This document shows, piece by piece, positions 37,621-46,946 of a stretch of 64,000 bases of DNA. Position numbers and translations under genes: made by a program. Position 1 is the first letter of the stretch; every line of letters starts with the position of its first letter. Under the pieces are notes generated by a model. It did no database searches, was not told the DNA's origin, and was given only the letters and a program-made list of their open reading frames with translations. This DNA is from Rhizobium nepotum 39/7 (GTDB taxonomy: Bacteria > Pseudomonadota > Alphaproteobacteria > Rhizobiales > Rhizobiaceae), in NCBI RefSeq assembly GCF_000949865.1, contig NZ_JWJH01000009.1:62001-126000 (forward strand). Reading direction: 5' to 3'.

Positions 37621-38493
37621 TCATGCTTCGCGCGGATCGAGCGCGTCACGCAGGCCGTCGCCCAGTAGATTGAAGCCTATGACGACGAGGAAAATTGCAA
37701 TGCCGGGCCACATCGTCATCCATGGCGCCTGGCTCAGAAAGTTCTTTGCGGTGTTCAGCATGGAACCCCATGACGGCGCCGGCGCCTGCTGGCCAAGGCC
37801 GAGGAAGGAAAGGCTCGCTTCCGCGATAATGGCGGTCGCAACCGTCAGCGTTGCCTGCACGATGATGGGAGCAAAGACATTCGGCAGGATGTAACGGGTC
37901 ATGATGTCGATGTGGTTGAGGCCGATCGACCTTGCACCTTCGACATAATCCTCCATTTTGACCGCCAGCACCTGACCACGGGTCAGCCGTACGAAAATCG
38001 GCATGGCTGAGAGGCCAATGGCGATCATCGCGTTGGTAAGGCTCGGGCCGAGGAAGGCTGCAAGGGCAATTGCCATGATCAGGAAGGGCATGGCCAGCAA
38101 GGCTTCGATGATGCGGGATATGACCATATCGACCCAGCCGCCGAAATAACCGGCGATCAGGCCGAAGGGCACGCCGATGACCACCGCGATCATCACGGAG
38201 ACGACCCCCGCCATCAGCGAGGCGCGTGCGCCATATATCATGCGCGAGAGAATATCGCGGCCGAGATCATCGGTGCCGAGCCAATGGGCGGCGGACGGGG
38301 CCTTGCGGATGGCCGACCAGCTGGTCGCAATCGGGTCCGCGATCGGCAGGATCGGTGCTGCAACGGCAAGAATTGTGAAGAACAGCACGATAACCAGACC
38401 AGCCATCGCCGATTTGTTGCGCTTCATTTTCTTCCAGGCGCGGCTTTCCTGCCTCGGCACCGGTACGGACAGGTTTTGATCGAGAGCGGTCAT
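37621..38493 (-). CDS. ABC transporter permease, DppC/GsiD family
   Basis: A 290-residue inner-membrane permease. It has the first helix at about residues 30-50, the family motif HWLGTDDLGRDILSRMIYG, the EAA loop EDYVEGARSIGLNHIDIM and a C-terminal LSFLGLGQQAPAPSWG. It pairs with the DppB-type permease just upstream (12-base gap) and is followed by the gamma-glutamyltransferase gene after 22 bases. Confidence 0.94.
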   Translation of the reverse strand: MTALDQNLSVPVPRQESRAWKKMKRNKSAMAGLVIVLFFTILAVAAPILPIADPIATSWSAIRKAPSAAHWLGTDDLGRDILSRMIYGARASLMAGVVSVMIAVVIGVPFGLIAGYFGGWVDMVISRIIEALLAMPFLIMAIALAAFLGPSLTNAMIAIGLSAMPIFVRLTRGQVLAVKMEDYVEGARSIGLNHIDIMTRYILPNVFAPIIVQATLTVATAIIAEASLSFLGLGQQAPAPSWGSMLNTAKNFLSQAPWMTMWPGIAIFLVVIGFNLLGDGLRDALDPREA

Positions 38494-38504
38494 GATATCG
38501 GGCC

Positions 38505-39452
38505 TCAGATCGTCGCCCTGAGGCGAGGGTTAAGCAGGACGTAGGCGATGTCGGCCAGCAGGTTCATGAGGATGAAGCCGACCGCAGTGCAGAGTACGAT
38601 GCCCTGTACGACCGCGTAGTCGCGGGTGAAAACCGCATCGACGGTCATCTTGCCGAAGCCGGGGATCGTGAAGATCTGCTCCGTCAGAACCGCGCCCGCC
38701 AGTAGTTCCCCAAAGAGCAATGCCAGCAGCGTGATGATAGGCAGAAGCGCGTTGCGAAAGCTGTGTGACAGGATGACCTCACGCGGCGAGAGGCCCTTGG
38801 CGCGCGCGGTGCGGATATAGTCGGAATTCAGCACCGCGATCATTGCCGACCTTGTGTGGCGCATCAGCGTTGCCGCAAGCGCATTGCCGAGTACGAAGGC
38901 GGGCATGATCATCGTTTCGATGGAGCGAACGGGGTCGACAAAGATCGATTCATAACCGGATGCGGGCAGCCAGCCGAGTTTGACCGAAACCAGCAGGATC
39001 AGCATGATGCCGAGCCAGAAATTCGGGATCGACAGGCCCGAAAGCGCCACGATATTGGCCGTGTAATCAATCCACGTATTCTTCTTGACGGCGGCCAAAA
39101 TGCCGATCGGTATGCCGATGACCATCGCGAAGAACATCGCCATGACAGCCAGCTGGATGGTAACCGGCAGCTTCTGGCCGATCAGTTCCAGCACCGGCTG
39201 GTTGGTGCGCAGCGAAATACCGAAATCACCGGTTACAACGCCGCCCAGCCAGTTGATGTACTGGAGGGGCACCGGGTCGTTCAGCCGGTATTTCTCACGC
39301 AGGAATTCTATCGTTGCCGGATCGCGCTCCTCACCCGCCATGGCGAGGATCGGGTCGCCCGGCAACAGTTTCTGCAGCGAGAAGACGAAGATGGAGATGA
39401 TCAAGAGCGTCGGGATAGCGACCAGCAGTCGCTTGCCGATGTAGACAGGCAT
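38505..39452 (-). CDS. ABC transporter permease, DppB/GsiC family
   Basis: A 315-residue permease beginning MPVYIGKRLLVAIPTLLIISIFVFSL, a typical first helix, with the LPGDPILAMAGE motif. The EAA loop is DYIRTARAKGLSPREVILSHSFRNALLP in sequence. The start at 39452 is the conserved one; a longer frame upstream overlaps the intergenic hairpin. It follows the binding-protein gene after 67 bases that contain a perfect stem-loop. Confidence 0.94.
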   Translation of the reverse strand: MPVYIGKRLLVAIPTLLIISIFVFSLQKLLPGDPILAMAGEERDPATIEFLREKYRLNDPVPLQYINWLGGVVTGDFGISLRTNQPVLELIGQKLPVTIQLAVMAMFFAMVIGIPIGILAAVKKNTWIDYTANIVALSGLSIPNFWLGIMLILLVSVKLGWLPASGYESIFVDPVRSIETMIMPAFVLGNALAATLMRHTRSAMIAVLNSDYIRTARAKGLSPREVILSHSFRNALLPIITLLALLFGELLAGAVLTEQIFTIPGFGKMTVDAVFTRDYAVVQGIVLCTAVGFILMNLLADIAYVLLNPRLRATI

Positions 39453-39484
39453 GGTATTGCCCCCGTTCGTACACGTTCTGGAGG

Positions 39485-39506
39485 GCCGCACGGCAAGCCG
39501 TGCGGC
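39485..39506 (-). promoter_or_regulatory. Stem-loop between binding-protein and permease genes
   Basis: GCCGCACGGC and GCCGTGCGGC arms (39485-39494, 39497-39506) around two bases, directly after the binding-protein stop. No T-run follows. It is the second of four equivalent hairpins in the window. Confidence 0.6.
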
Positions 39507-39519
39507 GGATTTGAAGCAC

Positions 39520-41028
39520 TTAGTCCTTGCTGACGCCGAGAAGGCGGATCATGCCATCCGGCGATGGCGCCCAGTCCTTGACCTTCTTGGAGATGGCGTA
39601 GGCATAGGGCTGGTGGCCGAGATAGATGATAGGCATGTCATCGTTGAGGATGACGCTCGCCGCATCGTATTTTTCCTTGCGGACCGAATCTTCGGTCGAG
39701 GCGCGTGCTTCGTTCAGCAGCTTGTCGACCTCAGGATTGCAATATTTCACGTCGTTAATGCCGCCCTTGCAGGTGACGAACTGATGAAGATTGCCGTCCG
39801 GATCGATACGACCAGACCAGTCGGAGCGGCTGAGCTGATAATTGCCGGCCGTCTGTTCGGAAAGAAGCGTCGCAAATTCGGTGGCCTTCAGGGTCACATT
39901 GAAGCCGGCCTCCGCCACCATGGACTGGATCACCTGCATCATCTGCGTCTGCGTGGTGTTGTTGGCGTGCTGAAGCTCGATATCGAGCTTCTCGTAGCCC
40001 GCCTCTTTCATCAGCTGCTTGGCCTTGTCGATATCGCGGGCAGGCACCGGCAGGTTCTGGTTGAACCAGGGGCTTGTCGGCGGGAATGACTGGTTGCCGG
40101 CCTTGGACGTACCCTCGAAAACGATCTGGCCGATCGCTTCGCGGTCGATCGCGTAAGAGAAGGCCTGACGCAAGCGCTTGTCCTTGCCGAGCGGATTGTC
40201 AGCGCGCGCACCATTGTTGATATTGACATACATGGCCATGTAGCCCGGACCGATCACGTCCGCATAGGTCAATTTGGGGTCGTTCTTGACGGATTCCGCG
40301 TCGGATGCCGAGATGCGCTCGGCGATATCAAGATCGCCTGAACGCAGGTTTGCAAGCTTCACCGTGGTATCGGGGATCGGCAGGTAGACGATCCTGTCGA
40401 CCTTGATCTTGTCCTTGTCCCAATAATCCGCGAATTTCTCGAGCACGATACGGTCCTGCTGGATGCGTTCGACGAACTTGAACGGCCCGGCGCAGACCGG
40501 TTTGGAACCGAAATTCGCGCCCAGTTCCTTGGCCGCCTTCGGCGCGACGATCATACCGGCGCGGTCGGAAAGCTGCGCAAGCAGCGTGACGTCGGGCGTC
40601 TTCAGCGTAAATTTGACTTCCAGCGGCGCGGTGGCCTCGACCTTTTCGACCGAAGACAGCTCGCTCTTGCGGCGGGATTCCGGCAGGGTCATGTTGCGCT
40701 CGATGGTGGCGACGACGGCTGCGGCGTCCAGCGTTTCGCCGTCGTGGAACTTCACGCCGTCGCGAATTTTCATCGTCAGCACCTTGCCGCCCTCGGACCA
40801 GGCCCATTCGGTGGCAAGTTGCGGAACAATCTTCATGTCCTGGGAAATGTCGACCAGCTTGTCGCACATGGCAGTGTAAACGATACGGCCGACGAAGGTG
40901 CGCGATTGCGCGGGATCAAGGACATCCGCGTCATCGTTGAGGCCGATACGCAATTCGGATGCCATGGCTGGTGCAGTCAGGAACGCACTGGCCAACAGGG
41001 CCGCAGTGAGTGTGTAGATTTTCTTCAT
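39520..41028 (-). CDS. ABC transporter substrate-binding protein, family 5 (GsiB/DppA type)
   Basis: A 502-residue periplasmic protein with a Sec signal (MKKIYTLTAALLASAFLTAPAMA). It has the family blocks LDPAQSRTFVGRIVYTAMCDKLVDI, WSEGGKVLTMKIRDGVKFHDGE and KDKRLRQAFSYAIDRE. It captures peptides or, given the neighbouring gamma-glutamyltransferase, perhaps glutathione or another gamma-glutamyl compound. It is the first structural gene of the operon under the GntR-type regulator at 41120-41893. Confidence 0.94.
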   Translation of the reverse strand: MKKIYTLTAALLASAFLTAPAMASELRIGLNDDADVLDPAQSRTFVGRIVYTAMCDKLVDISQDMKIVPQLATEWAWSEGGKVLTMKIRDGVKFHDGETLDAAAVVATIERNMTLPESRRKSELSSVEKVEATAPLEVKFTLKTPDVTLLAQLSDRAGMIVAPKAAKELGANFGSKPVCAGPFKFVERIQQDRIVLEKFADYWDKDKIKVDRIVYLPIPDTTVKLANLRSGDLDIAERISASDAESVKNDPKLTYADVIGPGYMAMYVNINNGARADNPLGKDKRLRQAFSYAIDREAIGQIVFEGTSKAGNQSFPPTSPWFNQNLPVPARDIDKAKQLMKEAGYEKLDIELQHANNTTQTQMMQVIQSMVAEAGFNVTLKATEFATLLSEQTAGNYQLSRSDWSGRIDPDGNLHQFVTCKGGINDVKYCNPEVDKLLNEARASTEDSVRKEKYDAASVILNDDMPIIYLGHQPYAYAISKKVKDWAPSPDGMIRLLGVSKD

Positions 41029-41119
41029 GTTCGATCCTCTGGTCTGGTTTTCTTTGTTTTTCGTCTTTGTTTTTTAAAATTGGCCAGCCCCGAAAGGCCG
41101 GCGGATTTTGGCCCGCAGC

Positions 41120-41893
41120 CTATGAGGCCGGGGTAAGCGGGTTGTCGGCTTCGTCCACGCTCTTCGCCGCACTGTCTTCCGCAGCTTTCTCTTCCTGAAA
41201 ACCGAGCGAAGTGGCGCGGATCAGCCTTTCCTGATGCATGAGAAGGTGCTGGCGCATCGCTTCTCCGGCTCTCGCCGGATCGCGATCGGCAATGGCATCG
41301 ACGATGGCCATATGCTGTTCGAAAGAAGCCCTGCCATTCGTGCCGCTGCGCCGGGCAAGCTCACGTATCGACTGCCAGGCATCGTCCTGGCGAATGCGGT
41401 TGACGACATCGAAAATCGACAGGAAGAGCTTATTGCCGGCGCTCTGGGCGATCTGGCGGTGGAGCGAACCGTCCCACAATTCCTTGGCGTCGGCATCCGT
41501 GCTCTCGCCGGTCTTCTGGACAAGCGCGCGCATACGTTCCACCTCGGCGGGCTTGGCGCGCATGGCAGCAAGCTGCGCCAGTTGCGGTTCGATGCGCAGC
41601 CGCACTTCCATGATTTCCATGATATCGGTGCCGGCGACCAGTTCAGTGACCTGAGCGGACCAATCATCCGGTTTTTCACCGACAAAGGTCCCCGCCCCCT
41701 GACGACGCCAGATCAGGCCTTCTGATTCCAGAACCTCCAGAGCACGGCGAACTGCACGTCGGCCGACATCGAAGGTCTCCGCAAAGGCCCGCTCCGTCGG
41801 CAAACGTCCGTCTTTCGCAAGATTCGGCGCCTGAATGTACTCGCGCAACTTCGCCAGAGCGTAATTCGAGTTGTCGTTAGGGCCTGTCGCCAC
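41120..41893 (-). CDS. GntR/FadR-family transcriptional regulator
   Basis: A regulator of about 257 residues. The winged helix (GRLPTERAFAETFDVGRRAVRRALEVLESEGLIWRRQGAGTFV in sequence) is GntR, and the all-helical C-terminal domain with the His-containing LHRQIAQSAGN segment is the FCD ligand domain. The start is uncertain: a TTG at 41914 would extend it, but that overlaps a perfect operator palindrome at 41907-41929, so the GTG at 41893 is chosen. It lies upstream of and co-directional with the peptide importer/gamma-glutamyltransferase operon, which it probably represses together with itself. Confidence 0.88.
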   Translation of the reverse strand: MATGPNDNSNYALAKLREYIQAPNLAKDGRLPTERAFAETFDVGRRAVRRALEVLESEGLIWRRQGAGTFVGEKPDDWSAQVTELVAGTDIMEIMEVRLRIEPQLAQLAAMRAKPAEVERMRALVQKTGESTDADAKELWDGSLHRQIAQSAGNKLFLSIFDVVNRIRQDDAWQSIRELARRSGTNGRASFEQHMAIVDAIADRDPARAGEAMRQHLLMHQERLIRATSLGFQEEKAAEDSAAKSVDEADNPLTPAS

Positions 41894-41906
41894 ATCGCAC
41901 CATTCG

Positions 41907-41929
41907 TGAACCAATCTGATATTGGTTCA
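41907..41929. promoter_or_regulatory. Palindromic operator for the GntR/FadR regulator
   Basis: A perfect 9-base inverted repeat: TGAACCAAT (41907-41915) and ATTGGTTCA (41921-41929), separated by CTGAT. It lies immediately upstream of the regulator's likely start and would block transcription of the operon when bound. Confidence 0.7.
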
Positions 41930-42142
41930 TTTGGTGAGAAAATTTCGCAGACGTCAAGCCCAATTTTGAGCTGCTGTTTCAATAGCTCAAAATATAGGCA
42001 TTACGCTGATTTTCAGGAAGAGAACTGCATCCTATCAGGGCAGGAATGACGATCCGAGCGGAGAACCGCGCGCCGAGCCTGCTGGCACCTCACAACCGGA
42101 ATGCCGCCGCTCCCAACGCGCAAGCTCATAGCGGCCCGGGCA

Positions 42143-43300
42143 TCATTCGGAAGCTCTAAGCGCCGTCAGAATCCGATAAGCTGCGGAAACACGATCCTCA
42201 TTGGGATAGTTTTTATTGGCCAGAATGACGATGCCGAGTTTTTGCTTCGGTATGAACGCGACATAGGCACCGAAGCCGTTGGTGGAGCCGGTCTTGTTGA
42301 TGAGGACATCCGGGCCCGGCTTCATCGGCGGCGTGATTTCCTTGACCGGCACGGTCTTCAGCAAGGCGCCGGAGTTCATATCAACCAGCGTTTTCAGTGC
42401 GACGGTTTGAGGATATTGCTCCCAGATCATATCCTGCGTCATGGCGCCGACGCTGAAATATCCCGTATGGGTGTTGGTGATCGCCTGCTGGATTTTCCCG
42501 TCCAGCTTTTCCAGACCCATATTCGCGCTGACGAAGCGGATCATGTCGGTCGCTGTCGATCTGACGCCGTACGCCTCCGAAGAGAGAATGGCCGGCGTCA
42601 CGCGGGCCGGCTCGCCGGTTCTCTTGTAGCCCTGCGCATAATCGGCCATCTTCGCTTTGGGCACCACGGTGAAGGTGCTCTTCAATCCAAGCGCGGGAAA
42701 CAGCACGTCCTGCATGGCGCTGTCAAAGCCCTGGCCCATGGCCTTTGCGGTGACGTATCCGAGCATTCCGATGCTGGGATTGGCGTAGGTTCTGTTTGTC
42801 CCAGCCTTGTAAGAAGGCTTCCAGGCCTTCAGATAGGCCAAAAGCTGCCGTTCGGTTTTCACATCATCCGGCACCTGCAGCGGAAAACCGCCGGCGGTGT
42901 GGGTGCCGAGCTGCATCAGCGTGACATCGCCGAAGGGCCTGCCCTTCATGGACGGAAGATAATCTCCGACCTTGCCGGACAATGACAGCTTGCCCTGCGC
43001 CTCCGCATAAGTGCTGAGCGTGACCGTGAATGTCTTGCTGATGGAGCCGAGTTCGAAAAGCGTCTGCGGGGTGACCGGCTGGCCTGTGCTTGTGGACATG
43101 ACGCCATAGGTGAAGACGTGGTTTTCGCCGTCGACGCTGATGGCAACGGCCAGACCCGGAATACCGTTTTTCTCCATGACCGGCTTGATCGCGGCGTCCG
43201 TTATCGCTTTCAACCTCGTCTCGTCGGCGGCGAAAACCTGCGTGAACAGGCTTATCGAGAGCAAAGTGGCCAGTGCGACGTGTCTGCGATTAAGTTTCAT
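42143..43300 (-). CDS. ampC: Class C beta-lactamase
   Basis: A 385-residue AmpC-type serine beta-lactamase, secreted to the periplasm (signal MKLNRRHVALATLLSISLFTQVFA). Catalytic motifs are intact: S85-I-S-K88, Y171-A-N173 and K336-T-G338. It hydrolyses penicillins and cephalosporins. It is divergent from an AmpR-type LysR gene 133 bases away, the classical inducible arrangement. The start at 43300 gives the signal peptide; a longer open frame to 43516 runs back across the divergent regulator's start. It is not the OCH-type enzyme of Ochrobactrum, from which it differs clearly in sequence. Confidence 0.95.
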   Translation of the reverse strand: MKLNRRHVALATLLSISLFTQVFAADETRLKAITDAAIKPVMEKNGIPGLAVAISVDGENHVFTYGVMSTSTGQPVTPQTLFELGSISKTFTVTLSTYAEAQGKLSLSGKVGDYLPSMKGRPFGDVTLMQLGTHTAGGFPLQVPDDVKTERQLLAYLKAWKPSYKAGTNRTYANPSIGMLGYVTAKAMGQGFDSAMQDVLFPALGLKSTFTVVPKAKMADYAQGYKRTGEPARVTPAILSSEAYGVRSTATDMIRFVSANMGLEKLDGKIQQAITNTHTGYFSVGAMTQDMIWEQYPQTVALKTLVDMNSGALLKTVPVKEITPPMKPGPDVLINKTGSTNGFGAYVAFIPKQKLGIVILANKNYPNEDRVSAAYRILTALRASE

Positions 43301-43433
43301 CTTTCGCGTTCTCCAGAACCTCAGGTGGGTTTTCGGCACATGCGCCGTCCCCAGCGAAAGACGTTTAACCGCCCTACTTTGCACGAACAAATCATGATAT
43401 CTCGGAGCAGATGCAAGAAAATCTAGGTCTTGA

Positions 43434-44324
43434 ATGGTTCGGCAATTTCTTCCCCTGAATGGCTTGCGGGCCTTCGAGGCGTCAGCCCGGCACCTCAGCT
43501 TCACCCGTGCGGCCATAGAGTTGTGCGTGACGCAGGCGGCTGTGAGCCAGCAGGTGAAGGGGCTGGAAAAACGGCTCGGGGTTTCACTTTTTCAACGGCT
43601 TCCAAGGGGGCTGAAAATCACTGCGGAAGGTGAGGCCCTGCTGCCAACGGTGACCAGCTCCTTCGACCAGATGGCGACCACGCTCGACAGGATCGAGGCC
43701 GGACAGGTGCGCGAGCTGCTGTTTCTGGGGGTTGTGGGAACCTTTGCCGTTGGCTGGCTGCTGCCCCGACTAAGGGAGTTTCAAAAGCAGCACCCATTTG
43801 TCGACGTGCGCGTTTCCACCAATAACAACCGGGTAGACATGGCCGCCGAAGGGCTGGATTTCGCCATTCGCTTCGGCCAGGGCTCCTGGCATGGCACGGA
43901 TGCGTTCCGGCTTTTCGAAGCGCCTTTGTCGCCCCTTTGCACGCCGAAACTGGCGGAGACGCTGAAATCGCCCGCCGATCTCGCGGAGGCAACGCTGCTG
44001 CGCAGCTACAGGTCAGATGAGTGGAGCACGTGGTTTACGGCGGCTGGCGTGACGCCGGTGGCGCAGGTGAATGCCGGGATCGTTTTCGATACTTCGCTCG
44101 GCATGATGGAGGCCGCATTGCAGGGGCTGGGCGTGGCGCTCGCCCCACCCTCGATGTTTTCGCGGCATCTGGCATCCGGGGAGATCGTGCAGCCCTTTCC
44201 CATCACCATATCGCTTGGGAGCTACTGGCTGACGCGGCTGCAATCAAAGCCGCAGACCGCAGCCATGCAGGCCTTTTCCGACTGGATGTTTGCCAATATC
44301 GGCCCTGCGCAGGACGGCCTATGA
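43434..44324 (+). CDS. ampR: AmpR-type LysR regulator of ampC
   Basis: A 296-residue LysR regulator. Its N-terminus (RQFLPLNGLRAFEASARHLSFTRAAIELCVTQAAVSQQVKGLE in sequence) and the block LPRGLKITAEGEALLP are those of AmpR. It is divergent from ampC. AmpR activates ampC when muropeptides accumulate during beta-lactam exposure and represses it with UDP-MurNAc-pentapeptide bound. Its 3' end overlaps the convergent chromate-transporter gene by six bases. Confidence 0.93.
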   Translation: MVRQFLPLNGLRAFEASARHLSFTRAAIELCVTQAAVSQQVKGLEKRLGVSLFQRLPRGLKITAEGEALLPTVTSSFDQMATTLDRIEAGQVRELLFLGVVGTFAVGWLLPRLREFQKQHPFVDVRVSTNNNRVDMAAEGLDFAIRFGQGSWHGTDAFRLFEAPLSPLCTPKLAETLKSPADLAEATLLRSYRSDEWSTWFTAAGVTPVAQVNAGIVFDTSLGMMEAALQGLGVALAPPSMFSRHLASGEIVQPFPITISLGSYWLTRLQSKPQTAAMQAFSDWMFANIGPAQDGL

Positions 44325-45548
44325 CAGGGCCAGCAGAACGCCGCCGGCAGCGCAGATGACCACGACGATCCATGGCGGTGTTTTCCACACCGTCAACAGG
44401 ATGAATCCCGCAAGCGCGAGCGCGAAATCTTTTGGGGTGAAGATGGCGCTTGTCCACACCGGGTCATAAAGAGCTGCTCCGAGAATGCCGACGACGGCGG
44501 CGTTTGCGCCGCGCATGGCGGCCTGCGCCAGAAGGTGCTTGCGGAACCCCTCCCAGAAGGGAAGCGCGCCGACGAGCAGCAGCATGCCCGGCAGAAAGAT
44601 CGCGATGAGGGCAATGGCCGCCCCCGCAATGCCGTTCGGCTGCGGCCCGACCACCGCGCCGAGATAGGCCGCGAAGGTGAACAGCGGACCGGGAACGGCC
44701 TGGGTTGCGCCATAACCGGCGATAAACGCATCTTCCGTCACCCAGCCCGTTGAAACGACTGCCGATTGCAGCAATGGCAGCACGACATGACCGCCGCCGA
44801 AAACAAGAGCACCGGCACGATAGAACGCATCGAACAGCGACAGGCCCTGCGATCCGGCCACCGCCGCAAGGAGCGGCAAGAGGCCAAGCAGAAGGACGAA
44901 GGCGACGAGTGCGATGTATCCGACGCTTTTCGGTACCCGGAATGCGAGATGAGTGGCCTGCCGAACCGCATCTGTGCGGCAAAAGATGAGACCCGCGACG
45001 GCACCCACGGCGAGCGCCAGAATTTGCCCGAAGGCGCCAGCAAGGAAGACGACACAGATAATACCGGCAAGCGCGATGCTGGCGCGTTCACGATCCGGGG
45101 CCAGACTTTTTGCCATGCCCCAGACCGCCTGCGCCACTACGGCGACGGCGACGATCTTCAGGCCATGCAACAGGCCGGTGCCGATCGGCCCTTCGATGGA
45201 TGCGGCAACCGTGGCGAAGAGCAGGAGGAGGATGGCGGATGGCAGAGTAAACGCCGTCCAGGCCGCAAGCGCGCCGAACGGCCCTGCCCGCAGCAGCCCA
45301 AGGGCAAAACCCACCTGGCTGGAGGCCGGGCCGGGCAGAAACTGGCAAAGCGCCACGAGATCGGCATAACCCGCCTCGTCTATCCATTTGCGCCGCACGA
45401 CCAGCTCATCGCGAAAATAACCGAGATGGGCGATGGGGCCGCCGAAGGAGGTGACGCCAAGCTTCAGGAATGCCGCGAAGACCTCGGCGGGTGTTCCGTT
45501 GCGAGGGGTTGCGGTTTCAGTGCGAATTGTTTCCGTTGACGACTTCAC
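44319..45548 (-). CDS. chrA: Chromate transporter ChrA
   Basis: A 409-residue long-chain ChrA (two homologous halves, each with several membrane helices). Half 1 carries FLKLGVTSFGGPIAHLGYFRDE and QFLPGPASSQVGFALG; half 2 carries AGALVFGGGHVVLPLLQ and TQAVPGPLFTFAAYLGA. It exports chromate from the cytoplasm. The GTG at 45548 is chosen because GGGAG lies upstream with correct spacing; a TTG at 45590 would extend it. No chrB regulator is adjacent, but a cluster of GATATC repeats lies in front of the gene. Confidence 0.9.
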   Translation of the reverse strand: MKSSTETIRTETATPRNGTPAEVFAAFLKLGVTSFGGPIAHLGYFRDELVVRRKWIDEAGYADLVALCQFLPGPASSQVGFALGLLRAGPFGALAAWTAFTLPSAILLLLFATVAASIEGPIGTGLLHGLKIVAVAVVAQAVWGMAKSLAPDRERASIALAGIICVVFLAGAFGQILALAVGAVAGLIFCRTDAVRQATHLAFRVPKSVGYIALVAFVLLLGLLPLLAAVAGSQGLSLFDAFYRAGALVFGGGHVVLPLLQSAVVSTGWVTEDAFIAGYGATQAVPGPLFTFAAYLGAVVGPQPNGIAGAAIALIAIFLPGMLLLVGALPFWEGFRKHLLAQAAMRGANAAVVGILGAALYDPVWTSAIFTPKDFALALAGFILLTVWKTPPWIVVVICAAGGVLLALS

Positions 45549-45593
45549 GAAAAAGCTCCCTGAGCGTGCAACGGCTGTTCGTCTACACAATGT

Positions 45594-45619
45594 CGATATC
45601 TTAAAACGATATCGATATC
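45594..45619. promoter_or_regulatory. GATATC repeat cluster upstream of chrA
   Basis: Three copies of the palindrome GATATC at 45595-45600, 45608-45613 and 45614-45619; the last two form a 12-base perfect palindrome. It lies about 50-70 bases upstream of the chrA start and looks like a regulator site, but the protein is unknown. Confidence 0.45.
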
Positions 45620-45720
45620 AGATACTACTATGACAGGGATATGAAGAGACCGGAGCGCGTCCTCTATAAAACGGGATCGTTGGCCGCGCTCCACATCTTC
45701 GGTTCAGGTATTCCCCAACC

Positions 45721-46944
45721 TCAGACGATCAGCCCCTTCATGGGCCGGATGGCCTCCGAGCCGGGAAAGACCGCCTTGTCGAGCATGGCAGCGCTTGCGC
45801 CGAGATGATCGACCGCGAGACCCTTGATGATTGCGCGAATATCGGTGGTGGGTGCAAGGTCCCGCCCATCCCGCAGCTGTGCGAGCTTGAGGCCGGGCCA
45901 ATCAGCGATGACACGCCCGCCGCGGATACTGCCACCGGCGAGAAAGGCCGTTGTTGCCGTTCCGTGGTCTGTACCTTCCGTGCCGTTGATACGGGCGGTG
46001 CGGCCAAACTCCGTGGCGACCAATATTGCCGTGTCCTTCCAGACCGGCCCCAGTTCCTGCTCGAAGGCGGCGAGCGCATTGTCCAGCCCACTCAGCAACT
46101 TCGCCAGACGGTCGACCTCATGGGCATGTGTGTCCCAGCCCTCGAAGGCGAGCGCCGCCACGCGCGGGCCTTCGGGGTGGGCGATCAGCCGCGCGGCACC
46201 GCGCGCCATCTGCTCCATGCCGACGGGATCACCCGGACCACCACGCGCCTTGATGTCGACGCCGGAGGCGATCCTGCCGGTTTCGATGCCCTCGGCAAGC
46301 AATGCCGCCAGCACCGGGTCCGTCTGGCCGTAGAGATCGGCGAGGCGCGGGGCCAGATCGCCATCGGCTGGCTTGAGAACGGATGGCGCCCATCCGAGTA
46401 TCGGCGCCTTGCCGCGAATGACCAGCGGCGCGCTGGCGCCAACGGCAAGGCCGCTCACCCGCTGCCCAGCGGCCGGATTGATGGTTTCACCCGCCGGCAG
46501 CTGTTCGAGCAGGCGGTTCAGCCAACCGGTCTCGACATGGCCGGGGGTCGGAAAACCCGATTCCAGCACATCCTGCCCGTCAAAATGCGAACGGTCGCGA
46601 TAACCGGTGGCGCTGGCGTGGACGATTGCCGCCTCGCCCTTCCGGTAGAGCCGCTGGAAATTACGAAGAGAGGGGTGGAGCGCAAAGAAACCGTCCAGCG
46701 CAAGGGCAGGATTGTCGCCCTCGGTGCGCATGGCAATCTGTTGCCGCAAGGCCTCATAATCGGGGTCGCCGACCGGAGGCACGGCGGTCAGCCCGTCGAG
46801 CGCGCCGCGCAGGATGATGGTGACGAAACGCGGGTCGCGTCCGCCGGCGGCAAAAGCAAAGCGCGGCATGAAAGCCCAGGCGAAAAGCGCACCGCCTGTG
46901 CCGAGAAGAGCACGGCGGGTGGGGGAAAGATGTTCACACAGCAT
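45721..46944 (-). CDS. DUF1501 (sulfatase-fold) exported protein
   Basis: A 407-residue DUF1501 protein. The N-terminus LSPTRRALLGTGGALFAWAFM is a twin-arginine signal. The alkaline-phosphatase-like core includes FVTIILRGALDGLT near the start, SHFDGQDVLESG, LAFEGWDTHAHEV and VATEFGRTARINGTEGTDHGTA, which carry putative metal ligands (Asp, His). The family has no settled biochemical role. It starts two bases after the DUF1800 stop and forms a pair with it, as in many proteobacteria, at the end of the ECF sigma operon. Confidence 0.9.
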   Translation of the reverse strand: MLCEHLSPTRRALLGTGGALFAWAFMPRFAFAAGGRDPRFVTIILRGALDGLTAVPPVGDPDYEALRQQIAMRTEGDNPALALDGFFALHPSLRNFQRLYRKGEAAIVHASATGYRDRSHFDGQDVLESGFPTPGHVETGWLNRLLEQLPAGETINPAAGQRVSGLAVGASAPLVIRGKAPILGWAPSVLKPADGDLAPRLADLYGQTDPVLAALLAEGIETGRIASGVDIKARGGPGDPVGMEQMARGAARLIAHPEGPRVAALAFEGWDTHAHEVDRLAKLLSGLDNALAAFEQELGPVWKDTAILVATEFGRTARINGTEGTDHGTATTAFLAGGSIRGGRVIADWPGLKLAQLRDGRDLAPTTDIRAIIKGLAVDHLGASAAMLDKAVFPGSEAIRPMKGLIV

Positions 46945-46946
46945 GG

